Made by a program: the position numbers and the translations under genes. Of a stretch of 64,000 bases of DNA, positions 47,959-58,704 are shown one piece after another; position 1 is the stretch's first letter, and every line of letters begins with the position of its first letter. The notes below the pieces were generated by a model, which saw only the letters and a list, made by a program, of their open reading frames with translations, did no database searches and was not told where the DNA came from. The stretch is from Kocuria palustris (lineage in GTDB: Bacteria; Actinomycetota; Actinomycetes; Actinomycetales; Micrococcaceae). The stretch spans positions 258,722-322,721 of the forward strand of contig NZ_VDOR01000003.1 of NCBI RefSeq assembly GCF_007666205.1, given 5' to 3'.

Positions 47959-49296
47959 TCAGTCCGCGGTCTCGACGCGGATGAGACCGGAGAGATCGTA
48001 GACGGCATCGAGCTCCCGGACCGCCTCGACGGTGCGGACCAGATCCGCATTGCGGGCCCGATGGGTCACGATCCGGATCTGGGCCAGCTCCTCGCCGGGG
48101 CGGTCGGGGTCGTTCGGCACGTCGTCCTGGCGCATGGTCGACACGGAGACCCCGTGCTCGGCGAAGACCCCGGCCACGGCCGCCAGGACGCCGGTCTGGT
48201 CCGGACACAGCAGCGTGAGGGAGAAGCTGGTCAGGACGTCGTCGACGCCGGTGGCCGGCAGGTCGGCGTGCACGGCCGGGCCGATGCCGGGGCCGCCCGC
48301 GACCACGCGGCGCAGGGCGGAGACCAGGTCGCCGAGCACGGCCGAGGCGGTCGGACCGCCGCCGGCGCCGGGGCCGTAGAACATGAGCTCCTCGGCGCCC
48401 TCCGCCTCCACGAACACCGCGTTGTACCCGCCGCGGACGCTGGCCAGCGGATGGCTGCGGGGGATCATGGTGGGCACCACGCGCAGGTTGACCCCGGAGG
48501 AGACCTTCTCGGCCACCCCGAGCAGCTTGATCACGAAGCCTGCCGAGCGCGCGGCCTCGACGTCGGCGGCGGTGATGCCGCGGATGCCCCGGCAGTACAC
48601 GTCGTCGAACGTGTACGACGAGTGGAAGGCCAGCCCGCCCAGGATGGCGACCTTGGAGGCGGCGTCGTGGCCCTCGACGTCGGCGGTCGGATCGGCCTCG
48701 GCGAAGCCCAGGCGCTGCGCCTCGGCCAGGGCGTCGTCGAACGTGGCGCCCGTGGTGTCCATCTGGTCGAGGATGTAGTTGGTCGTGCCGTTCATGATGC
48801 CGAGCACGCGATTGATCCGGTCCCCGGACAGCGACTCCAGGACCGGGCGCACGATCGGGATCGCCCCGGCGACGGCGGCCTCGTAGCTCAGGGTGGTCCG
48901 CCCCGCGTCGGCGGCCGCGTGCAGCTCGGCGCCGTGGCGGGCCAGCAGCGCCTTGTTGCCGCTGACGACGGGCTTGCCCGCCTCCAGGGCGCGCAGGATG
49001 CGGGTGCGCGCCGGCTCGATCCCGCCCGTGAGCTCCACGACCGCGTCGGCCGCCTCGATCAGGGCGTCGGCATCGGTGGTCAGCAGCTCCTGCGGCAGGT
49101 CGACGGTGCGGGGGGCCGAGGTGTCGCGCACGGCGATCCCGATCAGCTCCGGGCGGGCGCCGATGCGCCGGCCGAGCTCCTCGGACTGCTCCAGCAGGAT
49201 GCGAGCCACCTCGGCGCCGACGTTGCCGGCGCCGAGCAGGGCGATGCGCACGACGTCGGATCGCACGTCGGGGGCGGCGGAAGGGGTGACTGACAC
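47959..49296 (-). CDS. hom: homoserine dehydrogenase
   Basis: NAD(P)-dependent reduction of aspartate semialdehyde to homoserine. The 445-residue product has the Rossmann motif [20 protein letters not shown], the substrate region [16 protein letters not shown] and [14 protein letters not shown], and [20 protein letters not shown] with the catalytic Asp/Lys. A C-terminal ACT domain ([20 protein letters not shown]) suggests threonine feedback control. The GTG start has GGAGC 6 bases upstream. It precedes thrC. Confidence 0.95.
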   Translation of the reverse strand: MSVTPSAAPDVRSDVVRIALLGAGNVGAEVARILLEQSEELGRRIGARPELIGIAVRDTSAPRTVDLPQELLTTDADALIEAADAVVELTGGIEPARTRILRALEAGKPVVSGNKALLARHGAELHAAADAGRTTLSYEAAVAGAIPIVRPVLESLSGDRINRVLGIMNGTTNYILDQMDTTGATFDDALAEAQRLGFAEADPTADVEGHDAASKVAILGGLAFHSSYTFDDVYCRGIRGITAADVEAARSAGFVIKLLGVAEKVSSGVNLRVVPTMIPRSHPLASVRGGYNAVFVEAEGAEELMFYGPGAGGGPTASAVLGDLVSALRRVVAGGPGIGPAVHADLPATGVDDVLTSFSLTLLCPDQTGVLAAVAGVFAEHGVSVSTMRQDDVPNDPDRPGEELAQIRIVTHRARNADLVRTVEAVRELDAVYDLSGLIRVETAD

Positions 49297-49388
49297 GGAT
49301 GTGCTCCAGACGAATGGGGTCGGGGCGGGCGGTGGGACGGGGGGCGACGGCCGCGGCGCGCCGTCCCAGGGCGGCGCGCCGCTGCGCG

Positions 49389-50966
49389 TCAGCGGGCCTC
49401 GAGGCGCAGCGGCCGGGAGCCCTCGGGATCCTGGGAGACGTCGCGGGCGAAGAGGTCGTCCTCGGTCTCGCGGCGCACGATGATGCGGGCCTCGGGGCGG
49501 CCGTCCGCGGTGCGCACCGCGACCACGGCAGGGCGAGGGAGCCAGTTGTAGTTGCTCGACAGGGCCCAGCAGTAGGCCCCGGTCGCGGGCACGGCCAGCA
49601 GGTCCCCCGCGCGCACGCCCTCGGGCAGGTACGCGCTGTGGACCAGGATGTCGCCGGACTCGCAGTGCTTGCCGACCACGCGCGACAGCGCCGCGGCCTC
49701 GCCGCGGTGCTCGTGCGCCCGATCCGCCACGACGACCGAGTAGTCCGCGCCGTAGAGCACGGGGCGGGCGTTGTCGGACATGCCGCCGTCGACCGAGATG
49801 TAGCGACGGCGCAGCCCGTCCCCGACCGGCACCGACTTGCAGGTCCCGACCGTGTAGAGGCTGATCCCTGCCGGCCCGGCGATCGAGCGCCCCGGCTCGA
49901 AGGACACGTGCGGGACGTCCAGGCCCAGGCGGGCGCAGGAGGACTGCACCGCGCCGGCGATGTCCTCGGCGATCGCCGCGGCGGAGCGGGGCGTGTCCGC
50001 CGCCGTGTAGGCGATGCCGTGGCCGCCGCCGAGGTCCAGCTGCGGCAGGCGCACGCCGAAGCGCGTCGAGATCTCCGCCATCAGGCCGAGGACGCGATCG
50101 GCGGCCTGGGCGAAGCCGTCGGCGTCGAAGATCTGGGAGCCGATGTGGCAGTGGAGGCCGGTCAGCTCGATGTCCGGGTGGGCCACGCAGGCGCTCACGG
50201 CATGCAGCGCCGGGGACTCGCCGCCGTCGGCGGCCATGGACAGGCCGAACTTCTGGTCCTCGTGCGCGGTCGCGATGAACTCGTGGGTCTCGGCGTGGAT
50301 CCCCGGGGTCACCCGGATCATCACGGGGGCCCTGACCCCCAGCGTGCGGGCCAGGCGGCCGACGAGCTCGATCTCCTGGAGGGAGTCCACGACGATGCGG
50401 CCCACGCCGGCGTCGAGCGCCATGGTGATCTCCGCGGCGGACTTGTTGTTGCCGTGCAGCGCCATGCGCTCGGGGGGCATGCCGCCGCGCAGACCGGCGG
50501 CCATCTCGCCGCCGGAGGAGGTGTCCAGGCGCAGACCCTCCTCCTGCACCCAGCGGGCGATCTCGGGGGTCAGCATGGCCTTGCCCGCGTAGTACACCGA
50601 CACCTCGGCGCCGATCCGGGCGAAGGCCTCCTCGAAGGAGCGGCGGAACTGCGCGGCGCGCTCGCGGAAGGCGTCCTCCGAGACGACGTACAGGGCCGTG
50701 CCGTAGGTCTCGGCCAGGGCCGTGACGGGCATCCCCGAGACGGTCAGGGTGCCGTCCTCGTCCCGGCCGAACTGCTCGGGCCAGATGACGGGGTCGAGCT
50801 GGGCCCAGTCCTGCGGGATCTCGAGCCATTGCGGGGCCAGCGGGCTGGGGCCGGTGTGGATGTCCTCCTGCCGGGCGGGCTCGAGCAGCGGGACCGGCTG
50901 CAGGCGGAAGCCCGTGGTCACGACGTCCTCGACCTGATCGGGATCCTCGGTGCTGTCGTGCGTCAT
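49389..50966 (-). CDS. lysA: diaminopimelate decarboxylase
   Basis: PLP-dependent decarboxylase making lysine from meso-diaminopimelate, so also controlling the pool used for peptidoglycan. The 525-residue product has the PLP lysine in [20 protein letters not shown], then [40 protein letters not shown] and the phosphate-binding [20 protein letters not shown]. The first ~70 residues form an acidic extension not found in most homologues (usually about 420-460 residues). The ATG starts two bases after the argS stop. Confidence 0.93.
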   Translation of the reverse strand: MTHDSTEDPDQVEDVVTTGFRLQPVPLLEPARQEDIHTGPSPLAPQWLEIPQDWAQLDPVIWPEQFGRDEDGTLTVSGMPVTALAETYGTALYVVSEDAFRERAAQFRRSFEEAFARIGAEVSVYYAGKAMLTPEIARWVQEEGLRLDTSSGGEMAAGLRGGMPPERMALHGNNKSAAEITMALDAGVGRIVVDSLQEIELVGRLARTLGVRAPVMIRVTPGIHAETHEFIATAHEDQKFGLSMAADGGESPALHAVSACVAHPDIELTGLHCHIGSQIFDADGFAQAADRVLGLMAEISTRFGVRLPQLDLGGGHGIAYTAADTPRSAAAIAEDIAGAVQSSCARLGLDVPHVSFEPGRSIAGPAGISLYTVGTCKSVPVGDGLRRRYISVDGGMSDNARPVLYGADYSVVVADRAHEHRGEAAALSRVVGKHCESGDILVHSAYLPEGVRAGDLLAVPATGAYCWALSSNYNWLPRPAVVAVRTADGRPEARIIVRRETEDDLFARDVSQDPEGSRPLRLEAR

Positions 50967-50968
50967 GC

Positions 50969-52639
50969 TCACATCCTCTCCGGGGCGCTGACGCCCAGCA
51001 GGTCCAGGCCGTTGGCCAGGACCTGGCGCGTGGCGTCGTTGAGCCACAGGCGGGTGCGATGGGTGTCGGTGATCTGCTCGTCGCCCTGGGGGGTGACGCG
51101 GCAGGCCGAGTACCAGCGGTGGTAGGACCCGGCCAGGGCCTCGAGGTGGCGGGCCACGCGGTGGGGCTCGCGCAGCTGGGCGGCCTCGGCCACGACCCGC
51201 GGGTACTGGCCCAGCCCGGCCAGCAGCTCGGTCTCGGTCTCGTGCGAGAGCAGGGAGGCGTCGAAGGACGCTGCGTCGTCCTCGGCGGTCCGGGACACGC
51301 CCACGGCCTCGGCGTTGCGCCCGACCGCGCACGTGCGGGCGTGGGCGTACTGGACGTAGAACACGGGGTTCTCGTTCGAGCGCCTGGTCAGCAGGTCCAG
51401 GTCGATGTCGATGTTCGAGTCGATCGAGTACCGGGTCAGCGAGTACCGCGCGGCGTCCACGCCGACGGCCTCGACGAGGTCCTCCATGGTGACGACCGTC
51501 CCGGCGCGCTTGGACATGCGCACGGCCGCCCCGTCCCGCACGAGATTGACCATCTGCCCGATCATGACCTCGACCCGGTCCGGGGAGTCGCCCAGGCTCG
51601 CGGCGACGGCCTTGAGGCGGGCGACGTAGCCGTGGTGATCGGCCCCGAGCAGATAGAGGCACAGGTCGGCGCCGCGCTCGCGCTTGCTGCGGTAGTAGGC
51701 GATGTCGCCGGCGATGTAGGCGGCGTCGCCGTCCGACTTGACGACCACGCGGTCCTTGTCGTCGCCGTGATCGCTCGAGCGGATCCACCAGGCGCCGTCG
51801 GCGAAGTACAGCGCGTCGCTGCCCTTGAGCTGCTCGAGCAGCTGCTCGACGGAGCCGTCCTGGAACAGGGAGTCCTCGTGGAACCAGACGTCGAAGTCGA
51901 CGCCGAACTCGTGCAGCGACTCCTTGATGTCCCCGAACATGAACTCGACGCCGGCGGCGCGGAACGCCTCCTGCGGATCCGCCGAGTCCAGCGCCCCGGG
52001 GTCCGCGGCCAGGACGCGCTGGGCGATGTCCGAGATGTACTCGCCGCCGTAGCCGTCCTCCGGGGCGGGCTCGCCCTTCGCGCGGGCCAGCAGGGAGCGG
52101 GCGAACCGGTCGATCTGGGCGCCGTGGTCGTTGAAGTAGTACTCCCGGGTGACCTCGGCGGCCTGGGCCTCGAAGACGCGGGCCAGGGCATCGCCGACCG
52201 CAGCCCAGCGGGTGCCGCCCAGGTGGATCGGGCCCGTGGGGTTCGCGGAGACGAACTCCAGGTTGATGCTCTGCCCCTTCATGGCCTCGCCGCGGCCGTA
52301 GTCCCGGCCGGCCTCCACGACGGTGCGCGCGAGCTCGCCGGCGGCGGCGGCGTCCAGGACGATGTTGAGGAACCCGGGCCCGGCGATCTCGACCGAGGCG
52401 ATCCCGTCGATCTGCTCGAGGCGGGGCCTCAGGATGCCGGCGACCTCCCGCGGCGGCAGGCCGAGCTTCTTGGTCAGCTGCATGGCGACGTTCGTGGCCC
52501 AGTCCCCGTGCTCTCGGCTCTTGGGCCGCTCGACCTTCACCTCAGGAAGCTGCGCGTCCTCGGCGAGGGTGAGCTCCCCCGAGGAGACGGCCTGCTCGAG
52601 ACCGGCGGACAGGGCGGCGGAGAGTTCTTCGGGAGTCAC
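50969..52639 (-). CDS. argS: arginyl-tRNA synthetase
   Basis: Class I synthetase charging tRNA-Arg. The 556-residue product has the N-terminal tRNA-binding domain, the HIGH-like motif in [20 protein letters not shown], and the KMSKS-like motif [17 protein letters not shown], followed by the anticodon-binding helical domain ending [10 protein letters not shown]. The GTG start lies 6 bases after a TACACT -10 element, so the gene seems leaderless and heads the amino-acid operon. A tRNA-Arg gene lies divergently upstream. Confidence 0.96.
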   Translation of the reverse strand: MTPEELSAALSAGLEQAVSSGELTLAEDAQLPEVKVERPKSREHGDWATNVAMQLTKKLGLPPREVAGILRPRLEQIDGIASVEIAGPGFLNIVLDAAAAGELARTVVEAGRDYGRGEAMKGQSINLEFVSANPTGPIHLGGTRWAAVGDALARVFEAQAAEVTREYYFNDHGAQIDRFARSLLARAKGEPAPEDGYGGEYISDIAQRVLAADPGALDSADPQEAFRAAGVEFMFGDIKESLHEFGVDFDVWFHEDSLFQDGSVEQLLEQLKGSDALYFADGAWWIRSSDHGDDKDRVVVKSDGDAAYIAGDIAYYRSKRERGADLCLYLLGADHHGYVARLKAVAASLGDSPDRVEVMIGQMVNLVRDGAAVRMSKRAGTVVTMEDLVEAVGVDAARYSLTRYSIDSNIDIDLDLLTRRSNENPVFYVQYAHARTCAVGRNAEAVGVSRTAEDDAASFDASLLSHETETELLAGLGQYPRVVAEAAQLREPHRVARHLEALAGSYHRWYSACRVTPQGDEQITDTHRTRLWLNDATRQVLANGLDLLGVSAPERM

Positions 52640-52645
52640 CGGGTC

Positions 52646-52651
52646 AGTGTA
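52646..52651 (-). promoter_or_regulatory. leaderless promoter of argS and the lysA-hom-thr operon
   Basis: The minus-strand TACACT ends 6 bases before the GTG of argS. No ribosome-binding site lies between. Confidence 0.48.
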
Positions 52652-52721
52652 CCTGCGGCCCCGGCGGCGGCCGATCCGCCCGGGCAGCCGGGCCGCGTGC
52701 GCCGCACGGCGCGCGTGGTGA

Positions 52722-52727
52722 TAGAGT
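52722..52727 (+). promoter_or_regulatory. candidate -10 element for tRNA-Arg
   Basis: TAGAGT, 42 bases before the mature tRNA 5' end, which leaves a normal precursor leader. It faces away from the argS promoter about 70 bases off. Confidence 0.4.
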
Positions 52728-52769
52728 CGACGGGTCGATCGCGGCCCTGCGCCTGCGTCGTCGGCCCCC

Positions 52770-52842
52770 GCCCGAGTAGCTCAGGGGATAGAGCGCCTGC
52801 CTCCGGAGCAGGAAGTCGTAGGTTCGAATCCTATCTCGGGCA
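52770..52842 (+). tRNA. tRNA-Arg with anticodon CCG
   Basis: A complete cloverleaf: acceptor GCCCGAG pairs with CTCGGGC; the D-arm GCTC/GAGC is followed by the anticodon stem CCTGC/GCAGG with loop CTCCGGA, placing CCG at positions 34-36 (reads CGG, Arg). The T-arm GTAGG/CCTAT encloses TTCGAAT. The discriminator is A and the CCA end is not encoded. It sits between argS and the surface-protein gene. No second copy of its 3' end was seen nearby that would mark an integration site. Confidence 0.95.
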
Positions 52843-52851
52843 CCTCCCTCC

Positions 52852-52891
52852 AAGGCCCCCGGGCCCGTCGCCAGACGGCCCCGGGGGCCTT
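52852..52891 (+). terminator. terminator after tRNA-Arg
   Basis: AAGGCCCCCGGG-C-CCGTC pairs with GACGG-C-CCCGGGGGCCTT (18 positions, one mismatch) around a 4-base loop, beginning about 10 bases after the tRNA end. A few T's follow. Confidence 0.65.
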
Positions 52892-52946
52892 CTGCATGGG
52901 CGCTGTCGGCCCTCGCCGCCGGGCGCGGGCATCTCCCGCCGCCCCA

Positions 52947-53052
52947 TCTCGGCAACAATTGCGCATCTTCTTGCGATTTCATCCGCCAGCGGAGTTTTCG
53001 GCCTATTTTGAGGCAGTCGACCCGGCTCGGCGCCGCGCGGCGCCTGAGCCGG
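52947..53052 (+). promoter_or_regulatory. AT-rich island and strong hairpin ahead of the surface-protein gene
   Basis: Around 52955-53010 the sequence is far richer in A/T than anywhere nearby (AACAATTGCGCA; TTGCGATTTC; GGAGTTTTCGGCCTATTTTG). It contains TTGCGC and TTGCGA six bases apart and a possible -10 TATTTT at 53004-53009. Just after it, CCGGCTCGGCGCCG pairs with CGGCGCC-T-GAGCCGG (53022-53052, one bulge), a stem of 14 pairs. It looks like a promoter region followed by a structured leader. Exact elements are uncertain. Confidence 0.45.
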
Positions 53053-53105
53053 ACCCCGTGCCGCCTCCGCTCCGGAGACGGCCTGGCCCCTGGAGCATCA
53101 CCCCC

Positions 53106-56100
53106 ATGCGCAGCACCGGCAGCACCCCCTCGTCGTCCTCGTCCGCCTCGACGACCGCGTCCTGGCGACGGCCCTCGAGCCCCGCGCCCCGCAGGACCGC
53201 GCGGAAGATCGCGGCGGGGTCCCTGGCCCTGGCCTGCCTGCTCCCGGCAGCGGTGGCGCCCGGATTCGCCGACGGCCCGTACACGTCGATCGCCTCGCTG
53301 CCGGCGGACTGCAACGTCCCCGCGAACAGCCCGGACCCCAAGCAGTACTCGACGTTCGCCAGCGGTGCGTTCACGAACGGCGACACCACGTGCACCTTCG
53401 CGTCAGCGGTCGTGGACAAGTCGCAGCCGAACTGGACCTCGAACGGCTTCACCTACGGCGTCACCCCGAACGACTCCGAGAACATGCTCCAGGTCCAGCA
53501 CTTCGGCGGCGGAGCGAACACCACGTATCGGATCCCGGTGGCCGTCTACCGCGAGGTCCGCGACGCCACCCTGACCGTGACCCTGCCCGCAGGCTCGGAC
53601 AGCCCCTCGACCTCGTCGGCTCCGCGCCTGTTCATCGCCAACGAGGCGGCCGTCGTGGCAGCCCATTACGGGACCCAGCTCACCTCGACCTCGACACCGG
53701 CGGTCCCCACGCCCCGGCGGGCGCAGAACGCCGACGGCACCGTGACCTACACCTACGACTTCCCGGTCATCCCGGCGGAGTCGCGCATGATGCTCACCTT
53801 CCAGGGGCACGGGTACGTGAACGGCACGCAGGCCTACGCCTCCGCCCTGCTCTACGGCACGCGCGTCAACCCCAAGATCGACTACTCCCCCGGGCTCGGG
53901 ACCGACGAGGACCCGTACGTCTATCGCCTGCGCGACCTGGTCCCCGGCGAGACCGTGTCGGTGCGGGTCCCGATCCCCGCCGATCAGGCCGTCTCCGGCA
54001 CGGATTCGAGCTACACCACGAACGTCAGGGTGGGCGCGGACGGCACGGCCGAGATCCCCCTGCGCTGGACCGCGGCCCGGCCCGGCGTCGTCCTGCAGCC
54101 CGAGGTCAGCTTCCTCAAGCTGACGACCGACGCCTCCGGCCAGCTGACCACCTCGTCCTTCCTCGACCGGGAGCTGTCGGGGCTGCGGATCGAGACCCCG
54201 TCCTGGGAGCACACCCGATCCGGCGCCGGCACCGAGGCCAGCCCGTGGGTCAACACGTACCGGGGCCTGGTCCCCGGCGACCGGATCGAGGCCACCGTCA
54301 CCGTGCCGGCCTCGCAGTCCGAGGACGGCCAGGAGCACACGTACACGACCACCGCCGTGGCCGACGGGAACGGCGTGGCCACGGTGCCGCTGACCTGGAG
54401 CGGGGCGACCGGGGGCTCGACCCTGCCCGTGCGGGTGAGCGTGGCCCACGACGCGGCCGGCGCGGACGTCGACGGCGACGGCACGCCCGAGACGCCGGGA
54501 CGCACGGACCCCACCCGGGTGAGCGCCTTCGACGGCGAGGTCACCACTGCGTCCTCGAGGACGACGTCCACCGGGTCCGGGCTGGGCACTGCACAGAGCC
54601 CGTGGGAGATCAGCTACACCGGCCTGATCCCCGGCGCCGAGTACGCCGTGACGCCCGTGCTGCCCGACGGCACGCGGCTGGACCCCCTGACCTTCACGGC
54701 CGGCGACGACGGCACCGCCGACGTCGACGTGACGTGGCCCGAGGGATCGGTCGCACCCGGGACGCAGCTGCGCGCCGAGCTGACCCAGGACGGCGTCCAG
54801 GTGCCCGGAGTGGAGCAGAGCCTCACGACCCCGATCACCCGGATCGTCACGCCCGGCACCGGGACCGCGCGCGATCCGTTCGTCCAGCAGATCTCGAACC
54901 TCGAGCCCGGCGCGGAGGTGACCGTGACCGTGACCGTCCCCGCCGATCGCTCCGACGACGGCGCAGAGCACACCTATCCGGTCACCGCGACCGTGGGCGA
55001 GGACGGCACCGTGACCGTCCCCCTGACCTGGGACCACGCCTCCAACGGCGCGGAGCTGCCCATCACCGTCACCGTGAACGGCCAGGACGCCCCGTCCCTG
55101 TCCACCACGACCACCGCCCCGTCGTCGCGGACGACGTCGACCGGGGAGGACCAGGGCAGCGAGGCCAACCCCTGGACGATCGACTACTCCCGGCTGGACC
55201 CGAACACCGAGTACACCGTGACCGTCACCGGTCCCGACGGCGAGCTCACCCGGGTCACCTTCACGACCGACGGCTCCGGCAACGGCACGGCGCGCATCAC
55301 CTGGCCGGAGGGAGCCGTTCCGGGAAGCACCCAGCTCACGGCGGTCGTGGCCGGGCCCGACGGCGCGCCGCTGATCGGCATCGACCAGCAGCTCACGACG
55401 GACCCGCCGGCGCCCGATGCGACCTCGACCACCACGGCCACCGGCGACGGGCAGGGCACCCCCGAGAGTCCCTGGAGCATCGACTACACGGGGCTGGCGC
55501 CGAACACCGAGTACACCGTGGCCGTCCGCGGCCCCGACGGCCAGCTCGGCTCCCGGACGTTCACCACGGACGGGGCCGGCGACGGCAGCGTGGACCTGAC
55601 GTGGCCCTCCGGGGTCCCCCACGGCACCCAGCTCACGGCCGCGATCACCGGCCCCGACGGCGCCGCCCTGCCCGCGCTCGACGAGACGCAGACGACCCCC
55701 TCCGCCCGGACCACCTCCCAAGGAAGGGACCAGGGCCGCGCGTCGAACCCGTGGACCATCGACTACACGGGCCTGGCCCCGGACACGGAGTACACCGTGG
55801 CCGTCGAGGGGCCCGACGGCGAGGCCACCCGGGTGAGCTTCACGACCGACGCCGCCGGCAGCGGCACCGCGCGGCTGAGCTGGCCGCGCGGCGCCGTCGC
55901 CCCCGGCTCCGATGTCCGCGCCGTGATCAGCCGCGACGCCACGGCCCTCGAGACGCTCACGCAGGACCTGCATCTGCCGGCCGACCCCGCCGCCGTCACC
56001 ACCTCGACCGGCGACGGGCAGGGCACGGCCCAGAGCCCCTGGACCATCGACTACACCGGACTCGATCCCGACACGCAGTACACGGTGGAGGTCCGCGGCC

Positions 56101-58124
56101 CGGACGGCGCCCTGAGCACCACGTCCTTCACGACGGACGGCACCGGCAGCAGCAGCGTGAGCCTCGAGTGGCCCGGGGACGTGCCGGGCGGCACCGAGCT
56201 CAGCGCCGTCCTCGTCGGCCCCGACGGCCAGGACGTCCCGGAGCTGGATCAGACGCAGACCACCCCGACCGCGCGGACCTCGTCGCAGGGCGCCGGGCAG
56301 GGCAGCGAGGCCAATCCGTGGACGATCGAGTACACCGACCTGATGCCGAACACGGAGTACACCGTGGCCGTCCGCGGCCCGGGCGGCCAGGTGACCGAGA
56401 CGACCTTCACGACCGATGCCGCGGGCAGCGGCACCGCTCGGCTCAGCTGGCCTGCCGGCGCCGTCCCGCCCGGAACCGGGCTGTCGGCCGAGGTCAGCCG
56501 CGACGGCACGCCCCTGGGGAGCCTGTACCAGGCCCTCATCACCGACGCCGTCGCAGCGGCCGATCCGCACTCGCGCACGATCTCGATCGGCGACGACCAG
56601 GGCAGCGCATCGAACCCCTGGACCATCGAGTACACGGGGTTGATCCCCGACACCGAGTACACCGTGACCGTGACGGGCCCCGACGGACAGCTCACCCAGG
56701 TCACCGTCACCACCGACCACACCGGCAGCGCCATCGTGGACCTGACCTGGCCCGACGACGCCGTGCCGGGCGGGTCCACCCTCACCGCGACGATCGCCGG
56801 CCCCGACGGGCAGAACGTCCCGGGCGTCGACCAGACCATCGTCACGGCTGCCGATGTGCCCGTCGAGCCGACCCCGGAGCCCACCCCGACACCCACCCCC
56901 ACGGACGACCCGACCCCGGACCCCACTCCCACGGACGACCCCACACCGGAGCCCACGCCCACGGATGAGCCCACCGCGGAGCCGACCCCGACGGACGAGC
57001 CGACTCCGGAGCCCACTCCCACGGACGACCCCACCGCGGAGCCGACGCCGACGGACGAGCCGACTCCGGAGCCCACGCCCACGGATGAGCCCACCGCGGA
57101 GCCGACCCCGACCGAGGAGCCCACGCCGACGCCGACGGACGAGCCGACTCCGGAGCCCACTCCCACGGACGATCCCACACCGGAGCCGACACCGACTCCG
57201 ACCGACGAGCCCACACCGGAGCCCACGCCCACGGATGAGCCCACCGCGGAGCCGACGCCGACCGAAGAGCCCACGCCGACGCCGACGGACGAGCCGACTC
57301 CGGAGCCCACTCCCACGGACGAGCCCACACCGGAGCCCACGCCCACGGGTGAACCCACCGCGGAGCCGACGCCCACGGATGAGCCCACCCCAGAGCCGAC
57401 ACCCACGGACGAGCCCACGGCAGAGCCGACTCCGGTGCCCACCCCCACGGATGAGCCCACCGCGGAGCCGACCCCGACCGAGGAGCCCACCGCGACGCCC
57501 ACCGACGAGCCGACCGGGGGCCCCACGGAGGAGCCCACTCCGGAGCCGACCGAGGAGCCCACGGACGAGCCGAGCGCCGAGCCCACCAGCGACCCCACGG
57601 AGGAACCCACCGGGGAGCCGACGGACGGGCCCACGGATCAGCCGACGACGGATCCGACCGAGCAGCCGACGGACGCTCCGCCGGTCGCCCTGCCCGCCGG
57701 CCCGGGGACGGATCCCCGTCAGCCCGCCCCTGACCCCGCCGGCGCACCCGACCGCGACCAGGACCCGGGAGACGGGACGTCCGACCGCCCGACGGAGGAG
57801 CAGCCTCCTGCGACCGGTCCCTCGGCCGCGCGCGATCCGGAGACCGAAGCCCCCGTCAGCGGCGCGGGGGGCGGCTCGGGCGACGGCGGCGGATCCGGCG
57901 ACGATGCGGCAGGACCGGCCGAGCCGGCGGATCCTGAGCAGCAGGGTGCGTCCGGCGGCACCGCGGCCGCGGAGGGCGAGCAGTCCCCCGCCGAGCAGTG
58001 GTGGGGCGAGCAGCTGCCGCACACAGGGTTCTCGAACGGGACCCTGGTGATCGCCGGCGGCGCCCTCCTGCTGGCCGGTGCGGGCCTGGTGGGCGCGGCG
58101 AAGCTGCGTCGGCGGGACTCCTGA
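53106..58124 (+). CDS. large LPXTG-anchored repeat surface protein
   Basis: A 1,672-residue wall protein. An N-terminal signal peptide has a long basic n-region, hydrophobic core ([18 protein letters not shown]) and likely cleavage after GFA. A globular N-terminal domain of about 200 residues follows, then about ten repeats of roughly 95 residues; the last six are alike ([37 protein letters not shown]) and resemble bacterial Ig-like folds. A Pro/Thr/Glu/Asp-rich stalk of about 270 residues leads to the sortase motif LPHTG at residue 1637, a membrane helix and an RRRDS tail. It would be covalently attached to peptidoglycan, as an adhesin or a display rod. The ATG has GGAG 10 bases upstream; a longer in-frame start is rejected because it would run through the leader hairpin. 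No sortase is in the window. Confidence 0.88.
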   Translation: MRSTGSTPSSSSSASTTASWRRPSSPAPRRTARKIAAGSLALACLLPAAVAPGFADGPYTSIASLPADCNVPANSPDPKQYSTFASGAFTNGDTTCTFASAVVDKSQPNWTSNGFTYGVTPNDSENMLQVQHFGGGANTTYRIPVAVYREVRDATLTVTLPAGSDSPSTSSAPRLFIANEAAVVAAHYGTQLTSTSTPAVPTPRRAQNADGTVTYTYDFPVIPAESRMMLTFQGHGYVNGTQAYASALLYGTRVNPKIDYSPGLGTDEDPYVYRLRDLVPGETVSVRVPIPADQAVSGTDSSYTTNVRVGADGTAEIPLRWTAARPGVVLQPEVSFLKLTTDASGQLTTSSFLDRELSGLRIETPSWEHTRSGAGTEASPWVNTYRGLVPGDRIEATVTVPASQSEDGQEHTYTTTAVADGNGVATVPLTWSGATGGSTLPVRVSVAHDAAGADVDGDGTPETPGRTDPTRVSAFDGEVTTASSRTTSTGSGLGTAQSPWEISYTGLIPGAEYAVTPVLPDGTRLDPLTFTAGDDGTADVDVTWPEGSVAPGTQLRAELTQDGVQVPGVEQSLTTPITRIVTPGTGTARDPFVQQISNLEPGAEVTVTVTVPADRSDDGAEHTYPVTATVGEDGTVTVPLTWDHASNGAELPITVTVNGQDAPSLSTTTTAPSSRTTSTGEDQGSEANPWTIDYSRLDPNTEYTVTVTGPDGELTRVTFTTDGSGNGTARITWPEGAVPGSTQLTAVVAGPDGAPLIGIDQQLTTDPPAPDATSTTTATGDGQGTPESPWSIDYTGLAPNTEYTVAVRGPDGQLGSRTFTTDGAGDGSVDLTWPSGVPHGTQLTAAITGPDGAALPALDETQTTPSARTTSQGRDQGRASNPWTIDYTGLAPDTEYTVAVEGPDGEATRVSFTTDAAGSGTARLSWPRGAVAPGSDVRAVISRDATALETLTQDLHLPADPAAVTTSTGDGQGTAQSPWTIDYTGLDPDTQYTVEVRGPDGALSTTSFTTDGTGSSSVSLEWPGDVPGGTELSAVLVGPDGQDVPELDQTQTTPTARTSSQGAGQGSEANPWTIEYTDLMPNTEYTVAVRGPGGQVTETTFTTDAAGSGTARLSWPAGAVPPGTGLSAEVSRDGTPLGSLYQALITDAVAAADPHSRTISIGDDQGSASNPWTIEYTGLIPDTEYTVTVTGPDGQLTQVTVTTDHTGSAIVDLTWPDDAVPGGSTLTATIAGPDGQNVPGVDQTIVTAADVPVEPTPEPTPTPTPTDDPTPDPTPTDDPTPEPTPTDEPTAEPTPTDEPTPEPTPTDDPTAEPTPTDEPTPEPTPTDEPTAEPTPTEEPTPTPTDEPTPEPTPTDDPTPEPTPTPTDEPTPEPTPTDEPTAEPTPTEEPTPTPTDEPTPEPTPTDEPTPEPTPTGEPTAEPTPTDEPTPEPTPTDEPTAEPTPVPTPTDEPTAEPTPTEEPTATPTDEPTGGPTEEPTPEPTEEPTDEPSAEPTSDPTEEPTGEPTDGPTDQPTTDPTEQPTDAPPVALPAGPGTDPRQPAPDPAGAPDRDQDPGDGTSDRPTEEQPPATGPSAARDPETEAPVSGAGGGSGDGGGSGDDAAGPAEPADPEQQGASGGTAAAEGEQSPAEQWWGEQLPHTGFSNGTLVIAGGALLLAGAGLVGAAKLRRRDS
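54553..56853 (+). repeat. tandem repeats of about 285 bases (about 95 codons) in the surface-protein gene
   Basis: Eight consecutive units, each marked at protein level by a '...[13 protein letters not shown]-type' opening, an EYTV strand, a TTD-G-G strand and a TWP strand. Unit spacing is about 280-300 bases. The first two are diverged and the last six are similar to one another; two still more diverged units precede them. Nucleotide identity is high in the strand-forming codons, consistent with expansion by duplication. Confidence 0.75.
56866..57690 (+). repeat. Pro/Thr/Glu stalk repeat
   Basis: A run of short units of the type [14 protein letters not shown] and [12 protein letters not shown], changing by Asp/Glu/Ala/Gly substitutions. 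At DNA level these are near-repeats of about 12-30 bases, for example CCCACGCCCACGGATGAGCC, that recur many times. Such runs make a rigid rod and are prone to slippage. Confidence 0.85.
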
Positions 58125-58129
58125 GCCGA

Positions 58130-58155
58130 GGGGCGCGCTTCGCGGAGCGCGCCCC
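58130..58155 (+). terminator. terminator after the surface-protein gene
   Basis: GGGGCGCGCT and AGCGCGCCCC pair perfectly (10 base pairs, 6-base loop), five bases after the stop. Confidence 0.6.
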
Positions 58156-58228
58156 TGGCAGCGGACCTCGTCCTGCGTCCCCGCACGGCGAACCGGCAGC
58201 CCAGGACCGCACAGCGGTCAGGAACGGC

Positions 58229-58615
58229 TCAGCTCCAGCGATCCCGCTCCTGCAGCCGCGCCGAGCGGTGGCCGCGGTTGAACTCGGCCGGGTCGAAGTC
58301 GAGCATGGCCTCGTCGCCCCACTGCTCGTCGAGCTCCCGATCCTCGTCGGTCCGCGGCTCGCGACTGCTGCGCGCCAGCTGGAACGCCGCGATGCTCAGG
58401 ACTCCGCCGACCACGAGCGCGATCGGCCCGGAGATGATCGCGAACCAGCCGCGGGGGGACAGCGGGACCGGTGCCTCATCGGCGGTGGCCCGCGCCCAGT
58501 GGATGATGCCCTCGGGCACGGCCCAGGTGGCCAGGAACAGGCCCATGATGCCGATGACGGCCAGGAGGCTCGCGAGGCGGCGCCGGCGGGCTCGCTGCTG
58601 CGGCGTGCTGGACAT
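58229..58615 (-). CDS. small two-helix membrane protein of unknown function
   Basis: A 128-residue protein with two hydrophobic segments (LASLLAVIGIMGLFLATWAV and FAIISGPIALVVGGVLSIAA) separated by a short loop, a basic N-terminus and an acidic, polar C-terminal tail with DEQWGDEAMLDFDPAEFNRG. I do not recognise a family. The ATG has no clear ribosome-binding site; a TAGGCT -10 candidate lies about 65 bases upstream. It is convergent with the surface-protein gene and divergent from the kinase gene. Confidence 0.6.
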   Translation of the reverse strand: MSSTPQQRARRRRLASLLAVIGIMGLFLATWAVPEGIIHWARATADEAPVPLSPRGWFAIISGPIALVVGGVLSIAAFQLARSSREPRTDEDRELDEQWGDEAMLDFDPAEFNRGHRSARLQERDRWS

Positions 58616-58679
58616 GGAGGCGGCCCCTGATGATGGCGATCGACGACGGGTGCGCGCGGGCCTCGCCGCGTGCGATGCC

Positions 58680-58698
58680 AGCCTAATGCCGCCACACT
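58680..58698. promoter_or_regulatory. divergent candidate promoters between the small membrane protein and the kinase gene
   Basis: On the minus strand TAGGCT (58680-58685) serves the membrane-protein gene. On the plus strand CACACT (58693-58698) ends 6 bases before the kinase ATG, a leaderless-like spacing but with a poor first base. Confidence 0.3.
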
Positions 58699-58704
58699 CG
58701 TGTC

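Noticed and set aside
52770-52900. tRNA-Arg as a possible integration site for an island carrying the surface protein
   Set aside because: No integrase gene and no second copy of the tRNA 3' end was seen within the window.
52971-53009. TTGCGA as -35 paired with TATTTT as -10 for the surface-protein gene
   Set aside because: The spacing is 27 bases, too long for a standard promoter, so I describe only a candidate island.
56866-57690. Short direct repeats that look at first like a CRISPR or satellite array
   Set aside because: They are in-frame codons for Pro/Thr/Glu, with no unique spacers of constant length and no cas genes; a protein stalk repeat.
53403-58022. 1,539-residue minus-strand frame opposite the surface-protein gene
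   Set aside because: It mirrors the repeat structure of the plus-strand protein and has no signal peptide or family resemblance; a shadow of a repetitive high-GC gene.
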